Below are positions 50,111-58,456 of a stretch of DNA of 64,000 bases, one piece after another. Below the pieces are notes generated by a model that did not search any database, was not told the origin of the DNA, and saw nothing but the letters and a program-made list of their open reading frames with translations. The DNA is from Cryobacterium sp. SO2 (GTDB lineage Bacteria > Actinomycetota > Actinomycetes > Actinomycetales > Microbacteriaceae), in contig NZ_CP117849.1 in assembly GCF_026151165.2 (NCBI RefSeq), positions 2,232,001-2,296,000 on the forward strand, read 5' to 3'. The translations under genes were made by a program, and so were the position numbers. The first letter of the stretch is position 1. Every line of letters begins with the position of its first letter.

Positions 50111-50710
50111 CTACTTCTTGTTCACTGAGTCGTCGGTACCGCCGCCGCCGACCACTTCCGACGCGAATTCGCGCAGGTGGTCGACAAAACCGTAGGCCAA
50201 GGCCTCCTGGGCGGTGAACCAGTTGTCACGGTCGTTGTCGATGAGGATCTGCTCGACCGACTTGCCGGTCTGCTCGGCGGTGAGCTCGGCCATCCGCTTC
50301 TTCATGTCGAGGATGACCTTGGCCTGGGTCTGGATGTCGGCCGCGGTGCCGCCGAATCCACCGGACGGCTGGTGCAGGAGCACACGCGCGTTCGGGGTGA
50401 TGTAGCGCTTGCCCTTGGTGCCGGAGGAGAGCAGGAACTGGCCCATCGAGGCCGCCAGTCCGATTCCCACGGTGACGATGTCGTTCGGCACGAACTTCAT
50501 GGTGTCGTAGATCGCCATGCCGGCCGTGATCGAGCCACCGGGTGAGTTGATGTAGAGGAAGATGTCCCGCTGCGAGTCCTCTGCTGCCAGCAGCAGGATC
50601 TTGGCACAGATCTCGTTGGCGTTGTCGTCGCGCACCTCTGAGCCGAGCCAGATGATGCGGTCGGCCAGCAGTCTGTCAAAAACGCCGGGTGTAGGTGCCA
50701 TTTCGGCCAT
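50111..50710 (-). CDS. clpP1: ATP-dependent Clp protease proteolytic subunit ClpP1
   Basis: 199 residues. Triad Ser88 (GLAASMGQF), His113 (LLHQPSGG), Asp162 (NDRDN). GGAG precedes the ATG. It is expected to work only with ClpP2. The 180-bp gap upstream contains TATAGA at 50746-50751 on the leftward strand as a possible -10 element, and several CGC/GCG motifs that could suit a ClgR-type activator; neither is certain. Confidence 0.96.
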   Translation of the reverse strand: MAEMAPTPGVFDRLLADRIIWLGSEVRDDNANEICAKILLLAAEDSQRDIFLYINSPGGSITAGMAIYDTMKFVPNDIVTVGIGLAASMGQFLLSSGTKGKRYITPNARVLLHQPSGGFGGTAADIQTQAKVILDMKKRMAELTAEQTGKSVEQILIDNDRDNWFTAQEALAYGFVDHLREFASEVVGGGGTDDSVNKK

Positions 50711-50829
50711 GTCGCGCTCCGTTTCGCTTGTCGCTTCAGAATGAATCTATAGGGTCTAACGCGCGCAAACGTCTCTGTTCGCCCTCGGCAGATTCACCGG
50801 CCGGGCGGGGCAGAACGCGGCATACACGA

Positions 50830-50863
50830 AACGGGCCGGATGTCCGAAGACAACCGACCCGTT
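50830..50863 (-). terminator. terminator after tig
   Basis: AACGGGCCGG (50830-50839) pairs with CCGACCCGTT (50854-50863) apart from one G-U pair; on the leftward strand the stem is followed by TTTCGTG. Located 28-61 bp after the tig stop. Confidence 0.65.
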
Positions 50864-50890
50864 CTCAGCGCACCCCTGCGGGCGGCGGTG

Positions 50891-52276
50891 CTACTTCTTT
50901 GCTGCGGCCTTCTTCTTCGGCTTGGCCTCGGCGGCCGGAGCCTCCTCGGCTGCGTCCTCGGCGGGCGCCTCGGCGGCCTCATCCGCGGCCGGCTCGTCGT
51001 CGACGACGGCCGTGAACTCGGACAGGTCGACGGCGGCGCCGTTGGAGTCGGTGACCTCGGCCTTGCCCAGGGCGATCGCGAGGGCCTTGTTGCGGGCTAC
51101 CTCGGCGACCATGGACGGGATCTGGCCGTTACCGGACAGCGCCTGAACGAACTCGCTCGGGTCCATGCCGTACTGCGAGGCACCCTGGATCAGGTACTGG
51201 GTGAGCTCGTCCTGGCTGACCTTGACCTTCTCGGCCTCGGCGATGGTGTCGAGCAGGATCTGCTGACGGAAGGTCTTCTCGCTGGCCTCGGTGACCTCGG
51301 CGCGGTGGGTCTCGTCTTCGAGGCGGTTCTCGCCCTCGAGGTGACGGTGCACCTCGTCGGCGATGATCGCTTCGGGGATGGGGACCTCGACGGAGGAGAG
51401 CAGCTGCTCGATGAGCAGTTCGCGAGCCTGGTTGCCCTGGCCGAAGACCTTGGAGCGGCCGACCTGGACCTTGAGGCTCTCGGTGAGCTCCGCGATGGTG
51501 TCGAACTCGCTGGCGATCTGCGCGAAGTCATCATCGGCGGTGGGAAGCTCGCGCTCCTTGACGGCGATGACGGTGACGGTGATCTCAGCGGTCTCGCCCT
51601 CGTGGTCGCCGCCGAGCAGCTTCGACTCGAAGGTGGTGGTCTCACCGGCGGTGAGGGACTCGAGGGCTTCGTCGATGCCCTCGATGAGGTCGCCGGAGCC
51701 GACCTCGTAGGAGATGCCGCTGGCGTTGTCGACCTCGACACCGTTGACGGATGCGACCAGGTCGATCTGCGCGAAGTCACCGGTGGTGGCGGGGCGGTCG
51801 ACGGTGATCAGCGTGCCGAAGCGGCTGCGCAGCGTGTTGAGCTCTTCGGTGACCTCGTCATCGGAGATGTCCACGGCGTCGACGGTGAGCTTGAGGCCCT
51901 CGTAGGCGGGCAGGTCGATCTCGGGACGCACGTCGACCTCGATGGCCAGCAGCAGGTCTCCGGAGAAGTCCTTGTCGCTGGGCCATTCGACGATGTCGGC
52001 CTCCGGGCGGCCGAGCGGGCGCAGCTTGTGCTCGTCGACGGCCTTGCGGTAGAAACCGTCGAGGCTCTCGTTGACGGCGTGCTCCAGCACGGCGGACTTG
52101 CCGACGCGCTGGTCGATGATGGGCGGCGGAACCTTGCCCTTGCGGAAGCCGGGGATGTTGATGTCCTCAGCGATGTGCCCGTAGGCGTGGGTGATGCTGG
52201 GCTTCAGCTCTTCCGGGGTCACCGAGATGGTGACCTTGGCGCGCGTGGGGCTCAGCTTTTCGACCGTGGACTTCAC
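50891..52276 (-). CDS. tig: trigger factor, ribosome-associated chaperone
   Basis: 461 residues from the GTG at 52276, which has AGGAG eight bases upstream. The ribosome-binding signature GFRKGKVPP is at 43-51, the FKBP-type prolyl isomerase domain is at about 155-250, and the helical chaperone arms follow. The tail is Glu/Ala- then Lys/Ala-rich. The frame stays open upstream only through the complement of tRNA-Pro. It precedes clpP1-clpP2-clpX as in many bacteria. Confidence 0.96.
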   Translation of the reverse strand: MKSTVEKLSPTRAKVTISVTPEELKPSITHAYGHIAEDINIPGFRKGKVPPPIIDQRVGKSAVLEHAVNESLDGFYRKAVDEHKLRPLGRPEADIVEWPSDKDFSGDLLLAIEVDVRPEIDLPAYEGLKLTVDAVDISDDEVTEELNTLRSRFGTLITVDRPATTGDFAQIDLVASVNGVEVDNASGISYEVGSGDLIEGIDEALESLTAGETTTFESKLLGGDHEGETAEITVTVIAVKERELPTADDDFAQIASEFDTIAELTESLKVQVGRSKVFGQGNQARELLIEQLLSSVEVPIPEAIIADEVHRHLEGENRLEDETHRAEVTEASEKTFRQQILLDTIAEAEKVKVSQDELTQYLIQGASQYGMDPSEFVQALSGNGQIPSMVAEVARNKALAIALGKAEVTDSNGAAVDLSEFTAVVDDEPAADEAAEAPAEDAAEEAPAAEAKPKKKAAAKK

Positions 52277-52317
52277 GTTAAGATCTCCTGTGTTCTGACA
52301 GATGTGCAGGGGGGTGA

Positions 52318-52394
52318 TGGTCGGGGCGACAGGATTCGAACCTGCGACCTCTCGGTCCCAAACCGAGCGCTCTACCAAGCTGAGCTACGCCCCG
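52318..52394 (-). tRNA. tRNA-Pro (anticodon TGG)
   Basis: Acceptor CGGGGCG pairs with CGCCCCG, and the 3' ACCA is encoded (77 nt). Anticodon stem CTCGG / CCGAG with loop TTTGGGA gives TGG. T arm GGTTCGAATCC and D arm GTAGCTCAGCTTGGTAGAGC are standard. Just upstream of tig on the same strand. Confidence 0.95.
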
Positions 52395-52624
52395 GATGTC
52401 ATCTCAACCCGTTGGGGCCACCAACTTGGCGCGCAGACTCACGCGACAGGCGGATTGACCTCCGTCAGTCTAGTGCACGAGCTGAAGCCTGGGGCGTCCC
52501 TGTGTGTATTCCGGGCGCGTTCCTGGGTGTCTCCCTGGTCGCGTCCTGGCCACGTCCGGCGCAGCGGGAAAAGCTTCCCCGAAACCTGTACTACGATATT
52601 CGAGTGCCGCTACGCGTGGCACAT

Positions 52625-52698
52625 GGGGATGTAGCTCAATGGTAGAGCCTCAGTTTTCCAAACTGATGGCGCGGGTTCGATTCCCGTCATCCCCTCCA
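52625..52698 (+). tRNA. tRNA-Gly (anticodon TCC)
   Basis: Acceptor GGGGATG pairs with CATCCCC, discriminator T, encoded CCA (74 nt). Anticodon stem TCAGT / ACTGA with loop TTTCCAA gives TCC. The 230 bp between the two tRNA genes hold no gene; a TACGATATT stretch about 35 bp upstream could be the -10 region. Confidence 0.95.
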
Positions 52699-52755
52699 TA
52701 TCACCCGCTCAAGCCACATGTTCTCCGGCGTGCCTGCGGGACGCCACCACCCCGC

Positions 52756-52831
52756 TGGTCGAGCTTGTCGAGACCTCCCGACGTGCCCGCACAACGTAGG
52801 CAGGGTCGCGGGATCTCGACAAGCTCGATCA
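52756..52831. repeat. dispersed inverted repeat, locus 1
   Basis: TGGTCGAGCTTGTCGAGACC (52756-52775) pairs with the sequence at 52812-52831 at 18 of 20 positions. The same sequence recurs at 58267-58452. It lies between tRNA-Gly and a convergent SDR gene and can act as a two-way terminator. This motif family is common in Microbacteriaceae intergenic DNA as far as I recall. Confidence 0.75.
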
Positions 52832-52862
52832 ACGTCTCGGTGCGACCGAGGTCCAACCGCGG

Positions 52863-53816
52863 TTAGGCGAAGGCGTAGCTGACGCCGGTGAGGCGTTCGC
52901 TCTCGGCCCAGAGCCGGCGGGCATCCTCGGTGTTCTGTGCGCGCTTGGAGCGCGTCACCGGCACCGGATGCCCGTGCTGCTGGCCGAATCCCTCCGGGCC
53001 CACGAACGAGTTGCCGGCCAGGCCGGGCACCGTGGCCGCGTAGAGCGTCGGCAATGCGCCCCACACCGCCGGCTGCGCGAATTCGCGCGTGAGGGTGGCG
53101 ACCAGCCGGCTGCGCCGCGTGCTGCTGTCGGCGCCGCGCATGGCCGGTCCGGCGGTCTGCAGGTTGGTGAGAGCGAATCCCGGATGCGCCGCCATCGCCC
53201 GCAGCGACACTTTCGCCGCCGCCGCCCTGCGCTGCAACTCACTGGTGAACAGCAGGTTCGCGAGCTTGCTCTGCCCGTACGCCGGCCAGGCCCTGTACCG
53301 CCTGGCGCCCATCAGGTCGTCGAAGTCCATCTTGCCGATGCGGTGCACCGTGGACGACAGCGTCACGACGCGCGCATCCGGGCTGGCCAGAAGCAGCGGC
53401 AGCAGGCGCCCGGAGAGAGCGAAATGGCCCAGGTGGTTGGTACCGAACTGCATCTCGAAGCCGTCCGCCGTGCGGCGCTGGGGCAGGTTCATCACGCCGG
53501 CGTTGTTCACGAGCAGGTCGAGGCGGCCCGTGCCGGCCGTGAACTCCTCGGCGAACGCGGCGATGGAGTCGAGACTGGCCAGGTCGAGCACCCGCACCGT
53601 GAGCTCGGCGTCCGGCAGGCGCGGACGCATCCGCTCGACGGCGGCGGCACCCTTGGCGGCGTCGCGTACGGCCAGTGTGACGGCTGCGCCGTGCGCGGCG
53701 AGCTGCGCCGCGGTCACGAAGCCGAGGCCGGAGTTGGCGCCTGTCACGATCGCGGTGGTGCCGGTGAGGTCGGGGATCTTGTCTTCGGTCCAGCCGTAGC
53801 CGAGTTTCGGTTCCAT
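52863..53816 (-). CDS. short-chain dehydrogenase/reductase (retinol dehydrogenase-like)
   Basis: 317 residues. Cofactor loop TGANSGLG (25-32), AVRDAAKG after strand 2 (NADP-type Arg), NNAG, and the active-site YGQSK. The long form with the N-terminal GYGWTEDKIPDLTG and C-terminal QNTEDARRLWAESERLTG is typical of WW-oxidoreductase/retinol-dehydrogenase-like SDRs. Two bp downstream of ldh on the same strand. Substrate unknown. Confidence 0.9.
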   Translation of the reverse strand: MEPKLGYGWTEDKIPDLTGTTAIVTGANSGLGFVTAAQLAAHGAAVTLAVRDAAKGAAAVERMRPRLPDAELTVRVLDLASLDSIAAFAEEFTAGTGRLDLLVNNAGVMNLPQRRTADGFEMQFGTNHLGHFALSGRLLPLLLASPDARVVTLSSTVHRIGKMDFDDLMGARRYRAWPAYGQSKLANLLFTSELQRRAAAAKVSLRAMAAHPGFALTNLQTAGPAMRGADSSTRRSRLVATLTREFAQPAVWGALPTLYAATVPGLAGNSFVGPEGFGQQHGHPVPVTRSKRAQNTEDARRLWAESERLTGVSYAFA

Positions 53817-53818
53817 GA

Positions 53819-54805
53819 TCAGGCCAATCCGAGGGTGTCGAGTGAGGCGCGCAGCGTGGCTGCTGAGTGTTCGAAGAGAGCCTGCTCCTTGGCGGAGAAG
53901 GGCACGTCGATGACGCGGGCGATCCCGCTGGCGTCGATCACGCTGGGCACGGACAGGGCCACGCCGCTGACGCCGCGGTAGTCGGTGAGCACCGAACTCA
54001 CCGGCAGGATCGCACCTTCGTCGCGCAGCACGGCCTCCACGATGCGGGCGCCGGAGAGCCCGATGGCGTAGTTGGTGGCACCCTTGCCCTCGATCACCTT
54101 GTAGGCGGCGTTCTTGACCTCCTCGGCGATCGACTCGAATTCGGCCTCGGTGAACGGCACCGCCCCGGGCGACGACGTCGATCCTGCGGCGCCGCGGGAG
54201 AGCATCCAGTCGGCCAGGGAGATCGGGCCGATACGGGCCTGCGACCAGAGCGGGAACTCGGAGTCGCCGTGTTCGCCCACGATGAGGGCGTGCACATTGC
54301 TGATCGCCACGCCGACCCGCTCGGAGAGCATCCAGCGCAGCCGGGAGGAGTCGAGCACGGTGCCGGAGCCGAAGACCCGGGCCGGCGGCAGCCCGCTGAA
54401 CTGCTGGGCGGCCACGGCGAGCACGTCGACGGGGTTGGTGACGAGCACGAAGATGGCGTCGGGGGCGCGCTCGACGAGCTTGGGCATCAGGTCGCGGAGG
54501 ATCTCCACATTGACGCCGGCCATCTCGAGGCGGGACTGGCCCGGGTGCTGGCGCGCACCGGCGGTGATCACCACGACGTTGGCGTCGCTCACCACGTCGA
54601 GGTCGTCGCCGCCGGTGACCCTGGAGGCGCCGGTGAACTGGGTGCCGTGCGCGAGGTCGAGCACCTCGGCGGCGACCTTGGCCGAGTTGATGTCGTACAG
54701 GGCCACCTCGCGGGCGGATTCCCGGATCAGGGCCGCATACGCCAGGGATGTTCCCACGGCGCCGGCACCGACGATGGCCAGTTTGGAGTTCTCAATCACG
54801 CTCAT
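53819..54805 (-). CDS. ldh: L-lactate dehydrogenase
   Basis: 328 residues from the ATG at 54805 (AGGA upstream); an earlier ATG at 54823 is possible. NAD loop VGAGAVGTS, substrate loop ARQHPGQSR with Gln86 (lactate-type rather than malate-type), Asp152, Arg155, and catalytic His179 in VGEHGDSEFP. Converts pyruvate to L-lactate, regenerating NAD in low oxygen. Confidence 0.93.
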   Translation of the reverse strand: MSVIENSKLAIVGAGAVGTSLAYAALIRESAREVALYDINSAKVAAEVLDLAHGTQFTGASRVTGGDDLDVVSDANVVVITAGARQHPGQSRLEMAGVNVEILRDLMPKLVERAPDAIFVLVTNPVDVLAVAAQQFSGLPPARVFGSGTVLDSSRLRWMLSERVGVAISNVHALIVGEHGDSEFPLWSQARIGPISLADWMLSRGAAGSTSSPGAVPFTEAEFESIAEEVKNAAYKVIEGKGATNYAIGLSGARIVEAVLRDEGAILPVSSVLTDYRGVSGVALSVPSVIDASGIARVIDVPFSAKEQALFEHSAATLRASLDTLGLA

Positions 54806-54858
54806 GGTCCTAGTGTCCTCCATCCTGATCGGGCCCTTGGTACCGAGCGGCCCCCGGG

Positions 54859-54914
54859 CACTGTGCGGTTGGCACTGTGCGGTCGGTACTGTGCGGTCGG
54901 TACTGTGCGGCGTG
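54859..54914 (+). repeat. four tandem copies of a 14-bp unit
   Basis: Units at 54859, 54873, 54887 and 54901 follow (C/T)ACTGTGCGGT(T/C)GG; the last copy is degenerate at its end. The array is in the divergent gap between ldh and the next membrane-protein gene. Could be binding sites or slippage. Confidence 0.8.
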
Positions 54915-54938
54915 GCGGATGCGGGCCACTATGGCTGC

Positions 54939-55670
54939 ATGCCCGACGACGAGCCGGCGTCGACAGCGCCGAGACCCGAGGAGCCGGGGTCCGCAGAGCC
55001 GAGACCCGGCGTTCCGCCCGCGGTGCGCGCGCAGTTGCTGGCCACAGAGCACTGGAGCCTGCTGGCCTCGCGCAGCACCACCCAGGGCGAGGTGCTCACC
55101 CGCATCAGCATGTTCCTCTACCTGGTGTCAGCCGGGCTGGTGAGCCTGGCCCTGGCCGGGCAGGCCACCGACTTCGACGAGGGATTCCCCGGTTTCGCGC
55201 TCACGGTGTTGAGCATCATCCTGCTGGTGGGCATCCTCACCCAGGTGCGGGTGACCAACGTCAGCATGGAGGACCTGGCCTATGTGCTGGCGATGAACCG
55301 GTTGCGGGCTGCCTACGTGGAGCTCGACCCCGGCGTGGAGCCGTTTCTCATGGCGTCCCGCTTCGACGACATCCGCGGCTCGCAGACCACCTACTACTTT
55401 CTCGGCGACCGGCCGCGCAACCTCAGCCAGATTCTGGGCAGCAGCATGGTGTTCATCATCGCGGTCAACTCCACCCTGCTCGGCCTGTTGCTGGCCGGAA
55501 TCACGCTGGGCCTGGCCCTGCCGCTGTGGACGAGTGTCGCGATCTCCGTCGTCGGCGGGCTGTGCTTCCTGGTCGGCTCGGTCGCGGTGGGCGGCAACCG
55601 GTATCTCGGCCTCTGGCGGCGCTACACGCCCCTGTTCCCCTCTCCCCCGGCCGACGGGCCGGCCGCCTGA
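54939..55670 (+). CDS. membrane protein of unknown function
   Basis: 243 residues from the ATG at 54939. An acidic, Pro-rich N-terminus is followed by two pairs of helices (ISMFLYLVSAGLVSLALAG, ALTVLSIILLVGILTQV; VFIIAVNSTLLGLLLAGITL, SVAISVVGGLCFLVGSVAV). The central soluble part contains MASRFDDIRGSQTTYYFLGD. No family recognised. Divergent from ldh. Confidence 0.75.
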   Translation: MPDDEPASTAPRPEEPGSAEPRPGVPPAVRAQLLATEHWSLLASRSTTQGEVLTRISMFLYLVSAGLVSLALAGQATDFDEGFPGFALTVLSIILLVGILTQVRVTNVSMEDLAYVLAMNRLRAAYVELDPGVEPFLMASRFDDIRGSQTTYYFLGDRPRNLSQILGSSMVFIIAVNSTLLGLLLAGITLGLALPLWTSVAISVVGGLCFLVGSVAVGGNRYLGLWRRYTPLFPSPPADGPAA

Positions 55671-55748
55671 CCGGCTGCCTGATCCGACCACTAGTTGCGA
55701 ACAGCGGATGCGCACGGCGCCCCGCGTGCGCCGACTTCGGGCAAAGAC

Positions 55749-55771
55749 CCCCTTCAGGAGCGCTGAAGGGG
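55749..55771. terminator. bidirectional hairpin terminator
   Basis: CCCCTTCAG and CTGAAGGGG are exact complements around a 5-base loop, between a rightward membrane-protein gene and the leftward response regulator. Confidence 0.75.
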
Positions 55772-55828
55772 CAGTTTGCGGCAAGTCGCGAGGAGTAGGA
55801 GCCGGGATGCGCGCCGGACGCGGGCAGG

Positions 55829-56527
55829 CTAGCCCTGCAGGAACGCCAGCACGGCGAGCACCCGCCGGTGGTCAGAGCCGGTGTCGTCCAGGCCGAGCTT
55901 GGAGAAGATCGCCGTGACGTTCTTCTCCACGGCGCCCACCCCGATCACGAGCCGCTCGGCGATGCCCACGTTGGTGCGGCCCTCGGCCATCAGGCCGAGC
56001 ACGTCCCGCTCCCGCGGGGTGAGCGCCGCGAGCGGGTTGGTGCGCCGGGCGAGCAGCTCGCGCACCACCTGCGGATCGAGCACGGTGCCGCCGGCGCTCA
56101 CCCGGGCGACGGCATCCTGCAGCTCGTCGAGCGAGGCCACCCGGTCCTTGAGCAGGTAGCCCAGGCCGCCCTCGCCCGACGCGAGCAGCTCCTGCACGTA
56201 GGTGCCCTCGACGTACTGGCTGAGCAGCAGGATGCCGATGCCCGGCAGCCGGCGGCGCAGCTCGATGGCCGCCCGCACACCCTCGTCGCGGAAGGTGGGC
56301 GGCATCCGCACATCGAGCACGGCCAGGTCGGGTCGCAGTGCGTCTACCTCGGCGAGCAGACTGTCGGCGTCGCCGTAGGCGGCGATGGTGTCGAAACCGG
56401 CCTCGGCGAACAGCCGCACCAGGCCCTCCCGCAGTAGCACCGAATCCTCGGCGAGCACCAGACGCAACGGCACCGGTCGGTCTGGACGTTGGAGTGTGCT
56501 CACCCGTTCAGGATAGGGCGCACTCAC
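55829..56527 (-). CDS. NarL/LuxR-type response regulator
   Basis: 232 residues. Receiver domain with phospho-acceptor Asp72 (DLAVLDVRMPP), switch Ser and Lys (LLLSQY, YLLKDR), and a C-terminal LuxR helix-turn-helix (LTPRERDVLGLMAEGRTNVG). GTG at 56527 overlaps the kinase stop by 4 bp; a second GTG nine codons in is also possible. Partner of the adjacent kinase; targets unknown. Confidence 0.93.
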   Translation of the reverse strand: MSAPYPERVSTLQRPDRPVPLRLVLAEDSVLLREGLVRLFAEAGFDTIAAYGDADSLLAEVDALRPDLAVLDVRMPPTFRDEGVRAAIELRRRLPGIGILLLSQYVEGTYVQELLASGEGGLGYLLKDRVASLDELQDAVARVSAGGTVLDPQVVRELLARRTNPLAALTPRERDVLGLMAEGRTNVGIAERLVIGVGAVEKNVTAIFSKLGLDDTGSDHRRVLAVLAFLQG

Positions 56528-58104
56528 GGCCGGGCGAGCGAACTGCCGAGCGAACTGCCCAGGTCGCTCACCAGGGGAATGTGCGCGCCCACTGCGGTGG
56601 GGCCACCGTCGGGGCTGCGCACCGAGAGCACCCCGCGCAGGCCGCGCAGGCGTTCGTCCAGACCCGCCAGGCCGTGGCCATCCCGCAGCACCGCGCCGCC
56701 CCGGCCGTTGTCGATCACCCAGAGATCCAGCCAGGTCGAGTCGTCCTCCGGGATGCGGCGCAGTTCGAGGTGCAGGCGGATGCCGGTGGCCCCGGCGTGC
56801 TTGGCCACATTGGTGAGCAGTTCGGAGGCGATGAAGTAGGCGCTGCGCTCGATCTCCGAGGGCAGTCGCAGCTCACGGTCGACCAGCAGTTCCAGCCGCA
56901 CCGGCACGGTGCTGCGGGCCGCGAGCGACTCCAGGGCCACGATCAGGCCACGGTCCTGCAGGATCGGCGGCACCAGGCCGCGGGACAACGCCCGCAGTTC
57001 CTCGAGGGTGTCCCTGGCCTGCTCGCGGGCTTCGACCAGCAGCCGGCGGGCGGCCTCCGGGTCGTCGTCGAGACGGCGCTCGGCACTGGCCAGGTCCATC
57101 TGCAGGCGCACGAGGCGCTGCTGCGGGCCGTCGTGGATGTCGCGCTCGAGCCGGCGCAGCGACTGGTCCTCGGCCGACACGGCGGCACCGCGGGAGGCGC
57201 TGAGATCGGCGACCTCGCGCTGCAGCGCCTCGGACGACCAGGCGCCGAGCATCCCGCGGGCGATGCCCTGGTGGGCCAGCACCAGCGCGCGAGTGACGAA
57301 CGGGAGGGTGACCAGGAAGAACAGGCCGGTGGCGGCGTTCACGAGGTTCTCGGCGGCAAGGTTCTGCACGCTGCCCGAGCCATAGACTCCCGCCCACAGG
57401 CCGTAGAGGCCCACGGAGTCGTTGTCGACCGGCAGCGACCAGCTCCACATCCAGTAGGTGAGGCCGCCGAGGGCCCCCGACACCCAGACGATGGCGATCG
57501 ACCAGGTGGCGACACCCACGATGAAGTTCACGATCATGCCGTGCATCAGGTAGAGCCAGTAGCGCAGCGAGACCAGCGGGCCCAGGATGGTGCGCAGCGG
57601 CGTCGCGGGCTCGCCGCGGGGCGTCCACTGCGGCGCGGCGATCGCGGGCTGGCCGGCCCACCGCAACCGGGTGAGTTCGACGACGCCGAACCCCCTGGCG
57701 GCGTAGAGGGCGGCCACCACGATGAACAGGCCCACGAACAGGGCCACGAGGCTGACGCCGGTGGAGAACAGGGTGACCAGCACGGTGAATGCAACGATGA
57801 CCACGGGCAGGGTGGGCAGCAGGAAGCCCAGTTCTCTGGGCGTGCGCGCCCACAGGCCGAGGTAGCCACGGCCGGCGCCGGCGGCGCCGGGATCGACGGG
57901 GGCACGACCGGCGGACCCGGCGGCGGGCTCCGTGGTGGACGGCGCAGCGGTCGAGGGCTCAGCGGTCGAGGGCTCAGCGGTCGCGCCAGCGGGGATGTTG
58001 TCGGGTTGCACGAAGCCCAGCGTGGCAGAGATCGGGGCGTCGGTGGTGGCACCGGTGTCGGTGGCGCTCTCGGCGCCGGCTGGGGGCAGGGTGTCGTTCG
58101 TCAT
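56524..58104 (-). CDS. sensor histidine kinase with PF13796-type membrane sensor domain
   Basis: 526 residues from the ATG at 58104. A disordered Ala/Pro/Thr-rich N-terminus (repeated AEPST units, about 40-60) is followed by an actinobacterial membrane sensor domain of about four helices, then HisKA_3 dimerisation with phospho-His324 (ERDIHDGPQQRL) and a HATPase domain (NVAKHAGATG, DNGRGGA, GHGLAGL). All catalytic boxes are present. The signal is unknown. The open frame continues upstream only through repeat DNA. Confidence 0.92.
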   Translation of the reverse strand: MTNDTLPPAGAESATDTGATTDAPISATLGFVQPDNIPAGATAEPSTAEPSTAAPSTTEPAAGSAGRAPVDPGAAGAGRGYLGLWARTPRELGFLLPTLPVVIVAFTVLVTLFSTGVSLVALFVGLFIVVAALYAARGFGVVELTRLRWAGQPAIAAPQWTPRGEPATPLRTILGPLVSLRYWLYLMHGMIVNFIVGVATWSIAIVWVSGALGGLTYWMWSWSLPVDNDSVGLYGLWAGVYGSGSVQNLAAENLVNAATGLFFLVTLPFVTRALVLAHQGIARGMLGAWSSEALQREVADLSASRGAAVSAEDQSLRRLERDIHDGPQQRLVRLQMDLASAERRLDDDPEAARRLLVEAREQARDTLEELRALSRGLVPPILQDRGLIVALESLAARSTVPVRLELLVDRELRLPSEIERSAYFIASELLTNVAKHAGATGIRLHLELRRIPEDDSTWLDLWVIDNGRGGAVLRDGHGLAGLDERLRGLRGVLSVRSPDGGPTAVGAHIPLVSDLGSSLGSSLARP

Positions 58105-58266
58105 GGTTCCAGCCTCGCCGGGCCGCCGCCCACCGCCCATCCCCCCAGCCGCCGGATCGACTCGGGGGTTATCCCCCGCGGGCACGACACCCGCGCACGT
58201 CACGAAGTGTTGAACTCGACCAGTGGCCAGTGTCGGCGAGCGTGCCCGCAGACCGCGCCCATTCCG

Positions 58267-58452
58267 TTGGTCGAGCTTGTCGAGACCCGGTGAGCCGGCC
58301 TCGAGACACGTCACGGGGTCTCGACAGGCTCGACCAACGTGCGGGGCACGCCATACGCGCACGTCACGGGGTCTCGACAGGCTCGACCAACGTGCGGGGC
58401 ACGCCATACGCGCACGTCACGGGGTCTCGACCGGCTCGAGCAGCCTGCGGGG
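58267..58452. repeat. dispersed repeat locus 2, with 53-bp tandem array
   Basis: TTGGTCGAGCTTGTCGAGACC (58267-58287) pairs with 58317-58337 at 20 of 21 positions. From 58308 a 53-bp unit is repeated: 58308-58360 and 58361-58413 are identical, and a partial, diverged third runs to 58452. Same core as at 52756-52831. It fills most of the 352-bp gap between the kinase and the amidohydrolase, in which I see no gene. Confidence 0.85.
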
Positions 58453-58456
58453 ACGG

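Noticed and set aside
52277..52378. An upstream extension of trigger factor
   Set aside because: The extra residues come from the complement of tRNA-Pro, and a strong ribosome site precedes the GTG at 52276.
52318..52698. tRNA-associated integration site
   Set aside because: Two tRNA genes lie here, but no integrase, no duplicated tRNA 3' end and no phage gene is visible.
54810..55052. Small leftward gene upstream of ldh
   Set aside because: It is formed from the 14-bp repeats and the complement of the next gene, with no ribosome site or motif.
58105..58407. An upstream extension of the sensor kinase
   Set aside because: The open frame passes through intergenic repeat DNA; the ATG at 58104 starts the recognisable protein.
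58308..58452. CRISPR array
   Set aside because: The 53-bp units are head-to-tail copies without spacers, and no cas gene is near.
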